The translations under genes were made by a program, and so were the position numbers. This document shows positions 1-10,612 of a stretch of DNA of 64,000 nt, piece after piece. The DNA is taken from NCBI RefSeq assembly GCF_003171515.1, contig NC_089393.1, positions 1,240,001-1,304,000 of the forward strand. The letters run 5' to 3'. Each line of letters begins with the position of its first letter. Position 1 is the stretch's first letter. This DNA is from Pyrenophora tritici-repentis. Lineage: Eukaryota; Ascomycota; Dothideomycetes; Pleosporales; Pleosporaceae. The notes under the pieces were generated by a model that was given only the letters and a program-made list of their open reading frames with translations, ran no database searches and was not told the origin of the DNA.

Positions 1-1644
1 CAAGAGTCCAATGTAGCGGCCGGTCCGCAGCAAACTTCTCGTTGTCGCCGAGTTAGGGTAAATGGTGTCTGAGATTGATCGCGCAAGTTTAGTAAGCTCT
101 ACCCAAGCACTCATAAAAGACTGCCACTGCTCTACAGCACCCGTTGCAGAGTCGATGGGGATCTTCTCCATCAACGCATGATTGAGGCTTTGTGGAATCA
201 TCGAAGTGCATCCAAGGCGCCATGATAGTTGTTCAAGCAGAACGTATAATAGCTTTCGGGCTCTAATCCTTCGCAGAACGAGGTATTCCGAAGTAAACTT
301 CGGGTAAGATACCTGGTCTTTGTCAATCCGGGCATTGTCTTCGAAGAGACCCAACTCCTGTGCCAGTGAAAGTGCGCAACCCATCAACATCCAAGACATA
401 CGATCAGAGCGCTTCGCTGGCTCAATGACGTCTTCAAGCCATCGATTTGAGGTTACATCCCCCTCTAAGAGCTTTGCCCCTTCCTCGGTGGTGTTGTTTG
501 CGCCGATCATCAGTTCACAATCCCAGCCGTCAGCAGCAGTCGGAAAGTGTAGCGCACGCGGGTGCCATTCGGATAGCAGCAGAAGTGCCTCAATTGATCC
601 AATTGTCCGGCTCTGAGCTTTGGAAGGCTTAACCTGTCCAAGCATGATCTTCATGATAAAGCGTTGACATTGCTCCCATAACCTGTCGTGCACAAAGTAG
701 CCCCGAGAAGCGCCCCCTACACCGGGAAGAATGTTGTATCTGGATGATATCATGAGTATAGTAGTGCAAAGAAATGGATCCAGTGCAATCAACGTGTAAT
801 GGTTCTCATGATGCGAGTAGAACTCGCCAAGAATGGGCGACAAGGGCGAACAGTTCTTGAAGAACAGATCAACATAGGTGACGGCTTCATGTGCGGAGAA
901 CCATCCCATCTGCACGAATCGACACGATGTCCACGTCTTCAGGGTCTCAGGTGAGGGTGTAGACATTTGCACGGGTTGTGCCCTGAAGGTGTGGAACGGT
1001 GACGACGGCATGCCATTGTCGTAGCCGGAAGGTCCCGATCTGGGCGTCTCATATGCTTGGGAACCCGACTGCTCCTGGCTGTCTATTGCGTCACGGTGAT
1101 GCGCAGCCTCGAAGAGCAGATTCAATGCATCACTCCCGCTCGAGACAACTGTCCTCATCACCGAATGAGCTAGGTCTGGCTGGGAAGATGAGATGCGGCG
1201 CAGATGGCTGTGTGGAGACTGGTGGTATTCAGAACGGTGATTGCCGTTGACATGAGGGCTACCTCCTGGGGTGAAGCCATGTGTTGATATGGACGACCTG
1301 TGGCCTGGAGATGGCTGCACAACTGGCGCAGGGTTTGATTGAGGACGGACCGGCTCTTCCTCCTCTTCATTCTCTCTCGCCTCTCCAGGTTTGCGTCTCT
1401 TGACCCACGACCGCTCAGACCGGAAAACACATTCGCGCATCTCTCGCTTGCATCTTTGACATGGCGGCTTTAGTTCGCCGCCATCAGGACCGGTACCCAG
1501 GATGCATTTTGCCTTGCGTTGCCGACAATTGATGCATGCTTTGTACGCACGCTTGAAATCCTCTGGGTGGGTCCGCTTCTTGCTCGAGGCTGAATTGGTG
1601 TCATGTTGGCCACTGTCGACCGTAGTATCCTCTCTTCCAGACAT
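1..1644 (-). CDS. Zn2Cys6 transcription factor, Aro80-like (3' end outside window)
   Basis: One uninterrupted frame runs from an ATG at 1644 to the left edge, giving about 548 residues with no stop, so the C-terminus lies outside. A Zn2Cys6 cluster sits at residues 37-72 (C37, C40, C47, C62, C65, C72; spacing CX2CX6CX14CX2CX6C), starting KACINCRQRKAKC. The long third loop and the PPCQRCKRE stretch resemble yeast Aro80, activator of aromatic amino acid catabolism. A Ser/Pro-rich linker follows, then a helical fungal-TF region containing SIEALLLLSEWHPRALHFP and MSWMLMGCALSLAQELGLF. It is expected to be nuclear and to bind CGG-type sites. The family call rests on remembered motifs; the Aro80 role itself is inference. 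Confidence 0.8.
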   Translation of the reverse strand, partial: MSGREDTTVDSGQHDTNSASSKKRTHPEDFKRAYKACINCRQRKAKCILGTGPDGGELKPPCQRCKREMRECVFRSERSWVKRRKPGEARENEEEEEPVRPQSNPAPVVQPSPGHRSSISTHGFTPGGSPHVNGNHRSEYHQSPHSHLRRISSSQPDLAHSVMRTVVSSGSDALNLLFEAAHHRDAIDSQEQSGSQAYETPRSGPSGYDNGMPSSPFHTFRAQPVQMSTPSPETLKTWTSCRFVQMGWFSAHEAVTYVDLFFKNCSPLSPILGEFYSHHENHYTLIALDPFLCTTILMISSRYNILPGVGGASRGYFVHDRLWEQCQRFIMKIMLGQVKPSKAQSRTIGSIEALLLLSEWHPRALHFPTAADGWDCELMIGANNTTEEGAKLLEGDVTSNRWLEDVIEPAKRSDRMSWMLMGCALSLAQELGLFEDNARIDKDQVSYPKFTSEYLVLRRIRARKLLYVLLEQLSWRLGCTSMIPQSLNHALMEKIPIDSATGAVEQWQSFMSAWVELTKLARSISDTIYPNSATTRSLLRTGRYIGLL

Positions 1645-2063
1645 TTCACATTACCACCAAACGGTGATACAACGGATGGCGCAGGAATGGTTCTCTAGGA
1701 ACGTGGGGCGGGTAACAGCGACAAAGAGTGGAAGATGAAGGGAAATTCTCGCCCCGCCTCGGCTATCCGCGGTGCGCTGTCCCAACAACCCAACCTCTTC
1801 CGTCACGTTGCTTAGGTAATCACAGCAAACTTGCACTAACTATGTTGCCGGGCGATCACAATGTCATGCAGCATTGGAAGACGATCAGCAGGTGAGTGGG
1901 TATCTTATATGGTGAAGGCACATACCCCTTACCCATACATTTCTACTACTATTGCGTTAAAGGGACTGTGGTGAGGTAATGGGTGATGGTACTTTGGTTC
2001 GGGGACATCAATACCAAGTTGCATTTCAACCATTACCTTACGAGATATATGCCCGCATCCTCA
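1645..2063. other. Intergenic: regulator promoter and transporter 3' flank
   Basis: This 0.4 kb holds the upstream region of the Aro80-like gene and the 3' flank of the MFS transporter, both on the minus strand. No further gene or clear motif was seen. Confidence 0.5.
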
Positions 2064-3832
2064 TCATACGCTGCTTTCGCCCACTTTTTTTGCTGCCTTC
2101 TTCTCGTCGATAGCCATACGCCACGACTTTCCATACAGTGCAGTGACGTACGTTGCCGCCGCACCAGCCATGAGAAATACCGCGCTAATGGTAGAGAACC
2201 ATCCAACGCCAATAGCTCGAACGGCCGGTAAACAGGCTGCAGACCCTGCTGCAGCAAACATGTAACGCATGAAATAATTGCCAGCTATTTCGTTGTTAGT
2301 CACAACAATCGAATGGAAGGGAAGAGTTTTCATACCAACAACCTCTGCACTTCGGCTCTGCATGACGTCCAGGCAGTAGGTGTTCAGACTGGGGAAGCAG
2401 AACAGTTGAGCTACACCCTGTAAGAACATCATGACTACTGGCAAAGCGACTCCACCAACTTCCTTTTCTATGCTCCAACCGTAGATGATCATACAGGCTG
2501 GAATCACACCGCCAAGAAAGAAGACACAGCTTCTCAATCGGTCTTCGGAAACACGTGAGCCTCGCTTACGAATGTACTTTTTAACCACGTGATCGGCCCA
2601 GCGGCCGCCGAAAAAGGTTCCTACAAGGTATCCGCAGCCTGGAGCAATGTAGAAGAGTCCCGATTGTAGTGGTGTTTCGAGGCCGAAGCGCGGGTTTAGG
2701 ACGTATCGGATGGGCGTAAGAAGGGAGTACATGTTCCAGACCAGAGAACTCGAAGCCAAGCCTGTCAAGAGAATGTTTGGGTAGCGGTACAACATGATGA
2801 TGCGGAATGGATTTAACCATTGCCACATCTTATGTGCCCGTTCCTTGGCAGGCAGTCCCTCAAGCTCGTCGGCGCGCTTGTTGTGAATAGTCTCGGGCTG
2901 GAGGAAGAAGCACAACAGCGTCGCTGTTCCAGCTAGTGCTGTCTGTAGCCAGAAGATGTCGCGCCAGCTACGGAATGTAACAATGATACCACCGATGAAG
3001 GGACCCAAGGCTGGACCGATGAGGGTGCCGCTTAGAAACCATCCGAGAGCTGTTGCGCGTTCGGTCTGGGGTTTATGTTAGCCATGTTATGGAAGGCACT
3101 GGAGGGGTACCTGCTGCGAGTTGCAGTAGTCAAAGCCCATGTTCAGGCTGCGGTGTGGCAATTGAGTGCAAAGTCTGGTTTGGTATATGCACCTGTAGAA
3201 CAATCAAGGGTTGATAGAGTAATACATACCGGCTTATACATGTCACCAATAACAGCTGACCCAATGACTAGGAAGGCAGTCCCTTGGAAAGCCGTAAGAA
3301 TACGGAAGACGAAGAAGGCTGCTAGGTTGGGTGCAAGGGCTGTGCCAATGGAGAACGCAGTGAAGAGTGCAGCACTCATCACCGAAACCCATTTACGGCC
3401 ATAGATGTTGCCATATGGTCCGTAGAAACAGGGAGAGAGTCCCATGAACAGCATGTATAACGCATTGGAGACGTTGATGATTGAGCCATCGGTGCTGTAA
3501 GTGGCTGCCACTTCAGGAACAGCAGATAACACGGTTGTTGAAGAAATCGGGGCCAAGAAGCCGCAGAAGGATACAACAGCTACCACAATCATTTTGCGGC
3601 GCTCAGAGAACCTGTTGTAGACGACATCGTTATCGCCGGTGGCGACATATTGGACATTGGCCATGTCATGGTGACTGACAGAAGAGACGGTGCGTTGCAA
3701 TTGCAGACGGTCTTCTGCAGACTGTTGTGGTGGGACAATGGAAGCATACTGGGTCTGCTTTTCAGGTTCGGTGGCCATGTTGGTTTGCTGTGGGCCAACG
3801 GGTACTGAGGAGGATGTGGAAGAGGGTGCCAT
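2064..3832 (-). CDS. MFS drug:H+ antiporter-type transporter (DHA1 family)
   Basis: Three exons (3832-3230, 3065-2336, 2284-2064) give 517 residues. The first intron (164 nt) is GTATGT...CAG. The second (51 nt, 2335-2285) is a multiple of three, so it leaves the frame open, but it interrupts the conserved VAGNYFMRYMFAAAGSAA segment and carries a CTAAC branch site. The protein has a roughly 80-residue polar N-terminus, then twelve-helix MFS architecture with an NIYGRKW loop after helix 2 and SWRDIFW after the middle helices. DHA1-type proteins export drugs, organic acids or polyamines across the plasma membrane; the substrate cannot be read here. The Aro80-like regulator lies just downstream on the same strand, which does not by itself imply co-regulation. 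Confidence 0.85.
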
Positions 3833-4561
3833 TTTGTGTACTCATAGAAGGCGAGCACTGCAATAAAGATGGCTGTAGACAGATAAGCCTGGAGCAACTC
3901 GAGCTGGGAGGCAAAAGCTAGTTATGGGCACTCTGAGTGTCAAGATACGAGCAAGAAGGGTTGAAAAACGTCGCCAGTGACCGAGACACAAGATATGATG
4001 GTCCTGGCCTGCATGTTGGGCTAGGCGTTGGGCTATCTTGAGGATCCTAGCGCACGATGTGGTTCATATCCGTGGGGTGGAGACGCCTTCTGGACCATAG
4101 AGAGGCTTTTCCGCGAAGACTCTGCGCCTCGAGGAGTTGGTGTATCCGAAGAGTGGAGCAGCGCGACATGGGTATCGGGACATCAAAGTCCGATCGGAGA
4201 CTAGCCGCTGATATGCACCCATTGAATACTAAATTGGAAGGCTTTCATTATGTTCTTGTGCGTTGTTGTGTTCCAAGTGGTGGAAGAGTCAGTCCGGGAA
4301 TAAAAGGCTGGTGTCTTGGCAGTTGGGATTTCACATGCAACGACGATCGACAGGGCAAGCGACAGTTTTCTTGGACCGGGTTCATGGGAAGGATTTGAAT
4401 AGAAGTATTTACGTATAAGTTTGAATCCTGTTTCTGACCAACGTTTGTACCCTGAATGCTCTTGTAAATGACGATTCAACCTTGAATGTTGATAGTACTG
4501 ATACCTGCCCGAACGCCAACCATGCATCTACGCTTTTGAACCAAAGTGACCCTCTTCCAGG
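3833..4561. other. Intergenic, upstream of the MFS gene
   Basis: About 0.7 kb without a supported gene. The open frames here are short and low in coding character. It contains the MFS promoter and the 3' flank of the next minus-strand gene. Confidence 0.5.
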
Positions 4562-5056
4562 CTATATGCTAAGCTTATCCACGCTCAAGCGGTCTGCGCT
4601 CCTGTGGCGCTTCACCATGCCGAGCTTGTAGAACTTTTCTTCTCCTGTTGCTGTCCGGCCGCCAATGTACCACTTCTCGGCGCCCATGGCCTCGTGGAAA
4701 CCCTCTGACGAGCTGTCTGACCCTCTCCTGCTCCGCTGTGATGCACCTGGTATGGGGAAGGCTTTGGCCTTGGGTGATGTGGAGCGGTTGTATGGCGCAG
4801 CGTGCTGTCTGGTGGGTTGGAAGTGGCCCGGTGCTTGTACGGAGACAGTTGTGGCGCCGGGCGATGGCGATCGGGTCTTTGTGGTGATGGTCCGCGCCGT
4901 GGCGGCATTGTCGAGCGTCGGGTTTTGCTGCGCTGTGTTGTTCGGCGAATACGAGGCTACAGAGGCGGCTTGCGAGGTAGCTGCCTTTTGGAGGTTGGGT
5001 TGCTGGGCTCGGAAAGCGGCCAGGAAGCCGCCGAAGAAGGGCCTGTTGGTAGTCAT
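4562..5056 (-). CDS. Small disordered protein with conserved-looking ends
   Basis: An intronless frame of 164 residues. The N-terminus (MTTNRPFFGGFLAAFRAQQ) and C-terminus (EKWYIGGRTATGEEKFYKL, then MVKRHRSADRLSVDKLSI) look ordered and sequence-constrained. The middle (about 20-120) is Ser/Thr/Pro/Ala-rich and probably disordered, with SP and TP sites such as SPSPG and STSPK suited to proline-directed kinases. I do not recognise a named family and propose no function. The start is the first ATG of the frame; overlapping frames on both strands are GC-rich shadows. Confidence 0.6.
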   Translation of the reverse strand: MTTNRPFFGGFLAAFRAQQPNLQKAATSQAASVASYSPNNTAQQNPTLDNAATARTITTKTRSPSPGATTVSVQAPGHFQPTRQHAAPYNRSTSPKAKAFPIPGASQRSRRGSDSSSEGFHEAMGAEKWYIGGRTATGEEKFYKLGMVKRHRSADRLSVDKLSI

Positions 5057-6389
5057 GTTGTTGTTGTCGTCGCCGGCGTGGGCGAGGCGAAACGGTGGGC
5101 GTGACTGCTGGAATTTGTACGATGAATGCGGTCAAGTCTCTCCCAGGGTCCTCTACCAAGTCGCGGTGTAGTCGTGTAGGCTAGGGGGCTTCGCGGGTCC
5201 GCATACGCTATTTTGCGCGGCTGCTGAAAGCCTCAGACTTGACAGCGCACGCCGACTGTCTGCTGAAGCGCGATGCTGCGACTTGTGCTGTCCCAAACCC
5301 TCTCTTTCACTGGACCGGAGCAGGGTCCACTCGGATATGATAGGCTGCTGTGTTTGTTGTCGTGTATTGTGTGCGTGTGACGTAGGGTGTTGTAACTCGG
5401 TCGACGGGTCTGTGACGGGGGGGGGTGCGGGTCGACAGCGTGTGAATGCTGGCGGGGTAGGCACGACGTGGGTTTATACTAGCGACGGCGGGGGAGAGGA
5501 AGGTGCCCAGGTGTGAGATGTATGGCGCGTGGGCCGAGGGTTACTTGGAGCCGCGAACCGTGATGAATGTGCAAGTCAGGAATAAGTCGGAACCACATGA
5601 TCCTGATTGGGGCACACCTTCCGAACCTTCACCGAGACCATGGAAACGACTACCCATTACTCAGACGCACCCCACTATTCACCGCGGCATAGTTGCTATC
5701 TGACCAGATGAAATTTTCTTCTGATTCTCATTCTGTTGGTGCAGCAGTCGCTCATGCCGTTCCAAGCTGCCTCCCTGCACTTGCACCTGCCCTACCCCGA
5801 ATCTGACGTATTGGACGACGCTGTATGGCTGCGCAGCTGGCTAACGGCACAGATGGCAGCCAACGGATCGCACCACTACCACTACCACTACCCGCACCAT
5901 GCCACCATAACCCGTTTGGCCCCAGAGAGCAAATCACAGCGCATGCCCAGTTGAGTCAGCACGAACTGCTACCCGCATCCCGGGGTAAAGGCGATGACGG
6001 ATCTTCACGTCATGGTAGAACCTATGAAGCTCACCCTTATCCAACAGAACGTGGGGTAATCCGATAATCCGGCCGGGTATGCTGCGAGTCACATAGCGGC
6101 ACCCGTATTCACGGCACCACGGCACCACGGCAATCGGCCTGTTCATTTGGCATGTGCAACCGGATGGATCGGCGCATGACAGCCAGAGCCTCACTACCCC
6201 TACCAAAGTTTGGACGTATCATCCAAACACATTTCTGCCTTGCTGCCTAGTGATGCCAAGTTGGGGGCCGTAAACACCAACAATATATCTTTGCTTTTTC
6301 TGCCCTTTTCATTTGCATTTCCAGTTTTACGACTCAAATGTACCTGCTGTCGAAAACTGCCGTTAATTTTCTACAATACTGAAGCGCCT
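5057..6389. other. Intergenic with low-complexity tracts
   Basis: This 1.3 kb separates two divergent genes and so contains both promoters. It carries a run of nine G (5417-5425), a CACTAC-rich tract around 5870-5895 and a short CACGGCAC tandem near 6105-6130. No coding exon was supported. Confidence 0.5.
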
Positions 6390-8270
6390 ATGGCGTCTTT
6401 TTCTGGACTGGCGGCCGAAGTCTTAGAGTACATCGTCACCTACCTTCCTCAACGCGACATACATGCTATATGTCAACTTGACAAGTACTTTCATGCGCTT
6501 GCCGTACCTTTGATGTACTGCAGCGTCGACCTCTCCATATCGCCCGATGGCAGACTACCCAGAATAGACCGCTTCTGCCAAAACATCGTCAATGACAGCA
6601 AGAAAGCCAAGAGGGTACACACCATCCGCATGGGTAAATCTCCTCGTCAGGCTGTTGAGGATGGGGAGACTTCGCTACCGCGTGATGAGAGTTTTGACGA
6701 TCAACTCATATTCCAGAAAGCCAAGGCTATCTTGAACGATCCGATACTGGAGAAAGCTACTCGGGGGCTGCAAGAGTCTGTTGGTGAGTATGGAAATGAA
6801 GTCCGCTATGTCAGATGGGGTCGATATGTCTATGAATGTCTGTTCAGACCTAAATAGCCGTCGGGGATTTGCCTACGACTGTTGGTCTGATTGCTAACCC
6901 ACATTGATTAGATAGAAAATCGACAGTACGCCGCCTACGCAGCTCTTATCCTACTGCTCATTCCATGCCTACATCGTCTAGAGGTAGCAGGGTATGATTT
7001 CAGTCCAGCGAGATATCTATACTCATCCGTAAGCGAAGTAGTACAGTTCCCTCTCGGTACTTCCAAAGAAGTTCTCAGCCATGTCGCGCAGTCTATCTTT
7101 GGCCGCTTCTCTACAGTCAAGGAAGTCTCCGTGCATTTTGACCCGGGGAGCGGAGTAGCGTACCCGAGTTCACAAGAAGATCAACATAAGTGCCTCGGAA
7201 TTCTCTGGAACCTCACTTGCGTCGAAAAACTCGAATTCTCTTGGGATGAATTTGGAGTGGCCTCTTTATGGGAGCGTCCTGTAACCATCAATCCGCATCC
7301 AAACTTGCATGTAGGCCATCTCAAAGGCCTTGTCTCGCAAGCTAATTTTACTACCGTGGCGTTGCGGCACTCCGGCAGTTGGATGAATGGGATGAGTGGG
7401 CTAGGAAATTTGTTGACATACGCAGCAAGGGCACCGTCTTTGACTTGCGATCTCTTCTTCGACCACGAGAAATGGGAGAAACGTCCGATCACAAATACGT
7501 GTCGAGAAAGGTGGTATTTCGATCTGTCATTCTGGAACCGCAGTTTACAGAACGAAGAATACCTCGAGATCCTTGTCGTCAGTGCAGAGTACTGCGATAG
7601 ACGAGCCCACTATTTCAATCAGCCCCGTTTTTGGAAGACGATGTGCAACAAGCGGTTTCTCACATTGGGTCATCATATACGCCTTCATACGCTTGAAGTT
7701 CCCTTTTTCTTTTTAACCGGCGACATAGATTATTCCATCAGCAAACCACTGGATCCTGACCTACCAACAAGCCTACGTCATCTCATTCTACGATCTGATC
7801 TTACACACGCACAGTTTCCGTTCCCCCTTGACGTGTCAGAACTATTCACAACTCTGTCGCTTGAAGAGCTGGAGCATGAGGCTGCGCATATGAAAAGGGC
7901 GAGAATGGACGTTTTGTACATGTTCGAGACGTCGCTCACATTCCTCGGCCAAATTGAGCATCTGGAGTCTCTCTCTGTATGGCAGCCTGCTCATAAGGGA
8001 CTGCAGTGGTCTGATGAGCAGATGGAAGAATTTGCCAGTGCATGTCGGGATAAGGACGTCACGGGTAGGATCATGCTGCCGATGCTGCTGAGGACGGGAA
8101 AGACAGGAGACTGGGATCTTTGCAAAGAGATTACAGTATTTGATAGGAAGAATCCGGAGGATGGGACAAAGACCAGGCTTCTGAGAGGGGAGTGGGAAGG
8201 GAGACCAGTGGGGTTGGCAAGTCAGTATCATTTGCATGCTCTCAAGACGCATCAGGTGATGATCGAGTAA
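6390..8270 (+). CDS. F-box domain protein
   Basis: Two exons (6390-6783 and 6916-8270) give 582 residues; the intron is GTGAGT...GATAG and restores phase through a split GAA codon. An F-box-like helix set occupies residues 4-45 (GLAAEVLEYIVTYLPQRDIH followed by AICQLDKYFHALAVPLMYCS). The rest is a long region with leucine-rich stretches but no regular repeat I can define. F-box proteins bind Skp1 through this N-terminal domain and recruit substrates to SCF ubiquitin ligases; the substrate here is unknown. An upstream in-frame stretch from 6210 looks like 5' leader, so the ATG just before the F-box was chosen. Confidence 0.75.
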
Positions 8271-8661
8271 TCAGAGTAGCCATGCGGCGATTTCGATATT
8301 GGAAAGACATTTGTTTCGTTTGTTCGCCTGTATGCTCAAATTGAGATGAGTTCACACTGGAATAGAGGCAGTAATAGTAATGACAGCGCCCATAAAAATC
8401 ATCATATAGATCCATGTAAACACAACTTTCAAGACAAAAGAACCTATCCACTTGAAGTTATATCGTAAAGAGCCCATCACCACCTCCGCTGACACCAACC
8501 CGCAAAATCCCGACCCACGCCATTCGCCCATCCGATCCGCCGCCAAGCCTTCCCTCAACCCCAGCCAGCGCCAACATCAACATTTCCTCGCGCCGCCGCA
8601 AACCAACCCTCCGAACCGATCCCCCAAACCAACACCTAATTGCACCAAAACACCCGCAAAG
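8271..8661. other. Intergenic between F-box gene and QCR10
   Basis: The 3' flank of the F-box gene and the C-rich leader of QCR10. The small open frames here read into the QCR10 leader and first intron and are not genes. Confidence 0.5.
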
Positions 8662-9344
8662 ATGTCGGCTCAATCTTTCGCCCACCATGCGAAGACGCCT
8701 GCTGCCGTCGTGAGTTTTACCTTTTCCCCGAGCAAAAGAGCGGCAATTGGTCGGGATACCTATTATGACGACAATGAGTGCTGACACGAGGCGGTAGAGC
8801 ATGCGCAGTCCGTACAAGGCTTATAGGAGTCCTTTTGGTCCTCAGTATGTATTTTCCGACAGTCGTATGGGGGTGTGGGGGTGTGGAGGAGGGAGGAGCT
8901 GCGGTGGTGGGAAGTGGGCGGCGACGGGAGATAGCCATTGAAAGACGAGGACATGTCGCAATGATGCAGCGGGGAGAAAGAGGAGGAGGGGAAGCTTCAC
9001 ATACCCATATACACACACCCGAGGCCAGCGCACGAACTTTGGAAGTTGGGTGAGCTAACAGGATGATTGCAGATACACGATTCCTAAGAACTACCACGGT
9101 ATCACTATGAACGTCGCAGCAAAGTAGTACGTCGCCCCCGAACTGGACAATGGCGTCATATACTCGTGTATACTAACACATTCCCAGCGGCATGCTCGCA
9201 GCCGGATTCGGCGGTGTAGCCGGCTTTTTCGCCCTCTTCTTCTTCGCAGAGGTGCCCAAGGTGCGCGACGACATCATGAAGAAGATTCCCGTCTTGGACA
9301 AGTTCTTCACCCACGAGATACCGCCCGAGGACAACCCCTTCTGA
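8662..9344 (+). CDS. QCR10: Ubiquinol-cytochrome c reductase subunit 10
   Basis: Four exons (8662-8709, 8798-8844, 9073-9123, 9188-9344) total 303 nt and encode 100 residues, the usual size for this subunit. The short exons give SPFGPQYTIPKNYHGIT across a splice; the last exon encodes a single membrane helix (AGFGGVAGFFALFFFAEVPK) followed by RDDIMKKIPVLDKFF and the family ending PPEDNPF. Qcr10 is a small inner-membrane subunit of respiratory complex III that helps hold the Rieske protein in place. No exon exceeds 160 nt, so ORF-based gene finding would miss the gene. Splice phases agree throughout. Confidence 0.85.
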
Positions 9345-9608
9345 GCTCGTCTTCGTTTGCCTGGGGGAGGATTGCGTGGAATGTACAATACGGCATGGGC
9401 ATATAGCGACTAGATGCGGAATAGACTTATTTTGTCTTTAACATTGGACCCGGTCATTGCGTACATGACAGAAATCAGCGTGTAATCACGGCTTCCTATG
9501 CTCGTCTTTGGTCATTGCTTCATTTTCGCGTAACTCGAACATATTGCCCGAGATGCTATAGTATCCTTGTCTATGGACTTGAGTTTAGACCATGATTCCT
9601 CATCAGAC

Positions 9609-10612
9609 CTAGTTTGTAGGCAGCCTTCCAACAACTTCCGCCATTTCCTCATCAGTGTAAATCCTGAAGCCCTTGTCCTTGGTCACGCTTGCCAACTGCA
9701 CATTCTTGCTATCCAGCTTCTCCTCCATGACCTGCTTCAATGTCTTGAGCGTGAGGACCTCGGCTTCAGGCAGAGTAAGCGACTTGTGGAACTCGTTCTG
9801 GAGCTCTGCTTGTGCACCCTCGGATCCAGAACCGATGGCTTTGGCGTCGTAGCGGTAGAAAGTACCAGAGGGCTCGGCGTGGTATCTACAATACTGTTAA
9901 TCTCCGTCTTTCAGCTTATAGCATCTGAGCGCAACATACAGACTTGGGCCATCCTCGTCATAGCCCGCAATCAAGAGCGCAACACCAAAAGGCCGACTCA
10001 TGATGCTCTCCTCGCCCTCGGCACCCTCACCGAACCTCAGCGCCAGATCGCATATCGCCTGGGTGCAGCTCTCGACTCGTAGTGGCTCAGCGTAGTTGAA
10101 AGCGTGGTTCTGGCTCTCGACGCGGGCATGCTCAATCATGCTTCGTGCATCAGCCTGCAGTCCAGACATGGCGCAGCCAATGTGGTGGTCGATTTCAACA
10201 ATCTTCTCAACGGAGCTGGTCTCGAGCAGGGTGGAGGTTACGCGCTTCTCAACACCGAGGATTACGCCTTCGCCTGTCGCTACCTGGTGTGGTGTGAGTG
10301 TTTGGCCATGAACGTTGATACCAAATGTATTTTGCAACGTACGCCTATCGCTGTTGAACCAAGCTTAATGGCTTCTAGGGAGTATTCGACTTGGAAGAGA
10401 CGGCCTTCGGGCGAGAAGGTGCTGTGTGTCTGTGAGCGAGGGCCTCTACACGGGGAGGCGACGGGTGTACGAACTTGATACCGCGGTCTAAGGTTGTTGT
10501 TAGCACTTGTCCGTATCAAAACATCATGTGGAGGGGTTTACCATATTCGCTTCGTGCTATGAACTGCTCATGTTAGTATAGAGCTCCAGCGGGGTTCGGT
10601 GAGACGCACCAT
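9609..10612 (-). CDS. PUP2: 20S proteasome subunit alpha type-5
   Basis: Six coding exons (10612-10610, 10563-10542, 10487-10475, 10421-10343, 10283-9940, 9885-9609) give 245 residues. The first coding exon is only the ATG, the second encodes FIARSEY and the third is 13 nt, together building MFIARSEYDRGI before [20 protein letters not shown]. The YDRG...FSPEGR motif is the proteasome alpha signature. Later [39 protein letters not shown] and [20 protein letters not shown] match alpha-5 closely. Alpha-5 is a structural, non-catalytic member of the alpha ring. The exon model is based on phase and strong family conservation. Confidence 0.92.

Noticed and set aside
4575..5171. Long overlapping frames on both strands over the 164-residue gene
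   Set aside because: They are GC-rich shadows; only the 4562-5056 minus frame has a credible protein sequence.
8778..9053. Frames across 8.7-9.1 kb
   Set aside because: They lie in the second intron of QCR10.
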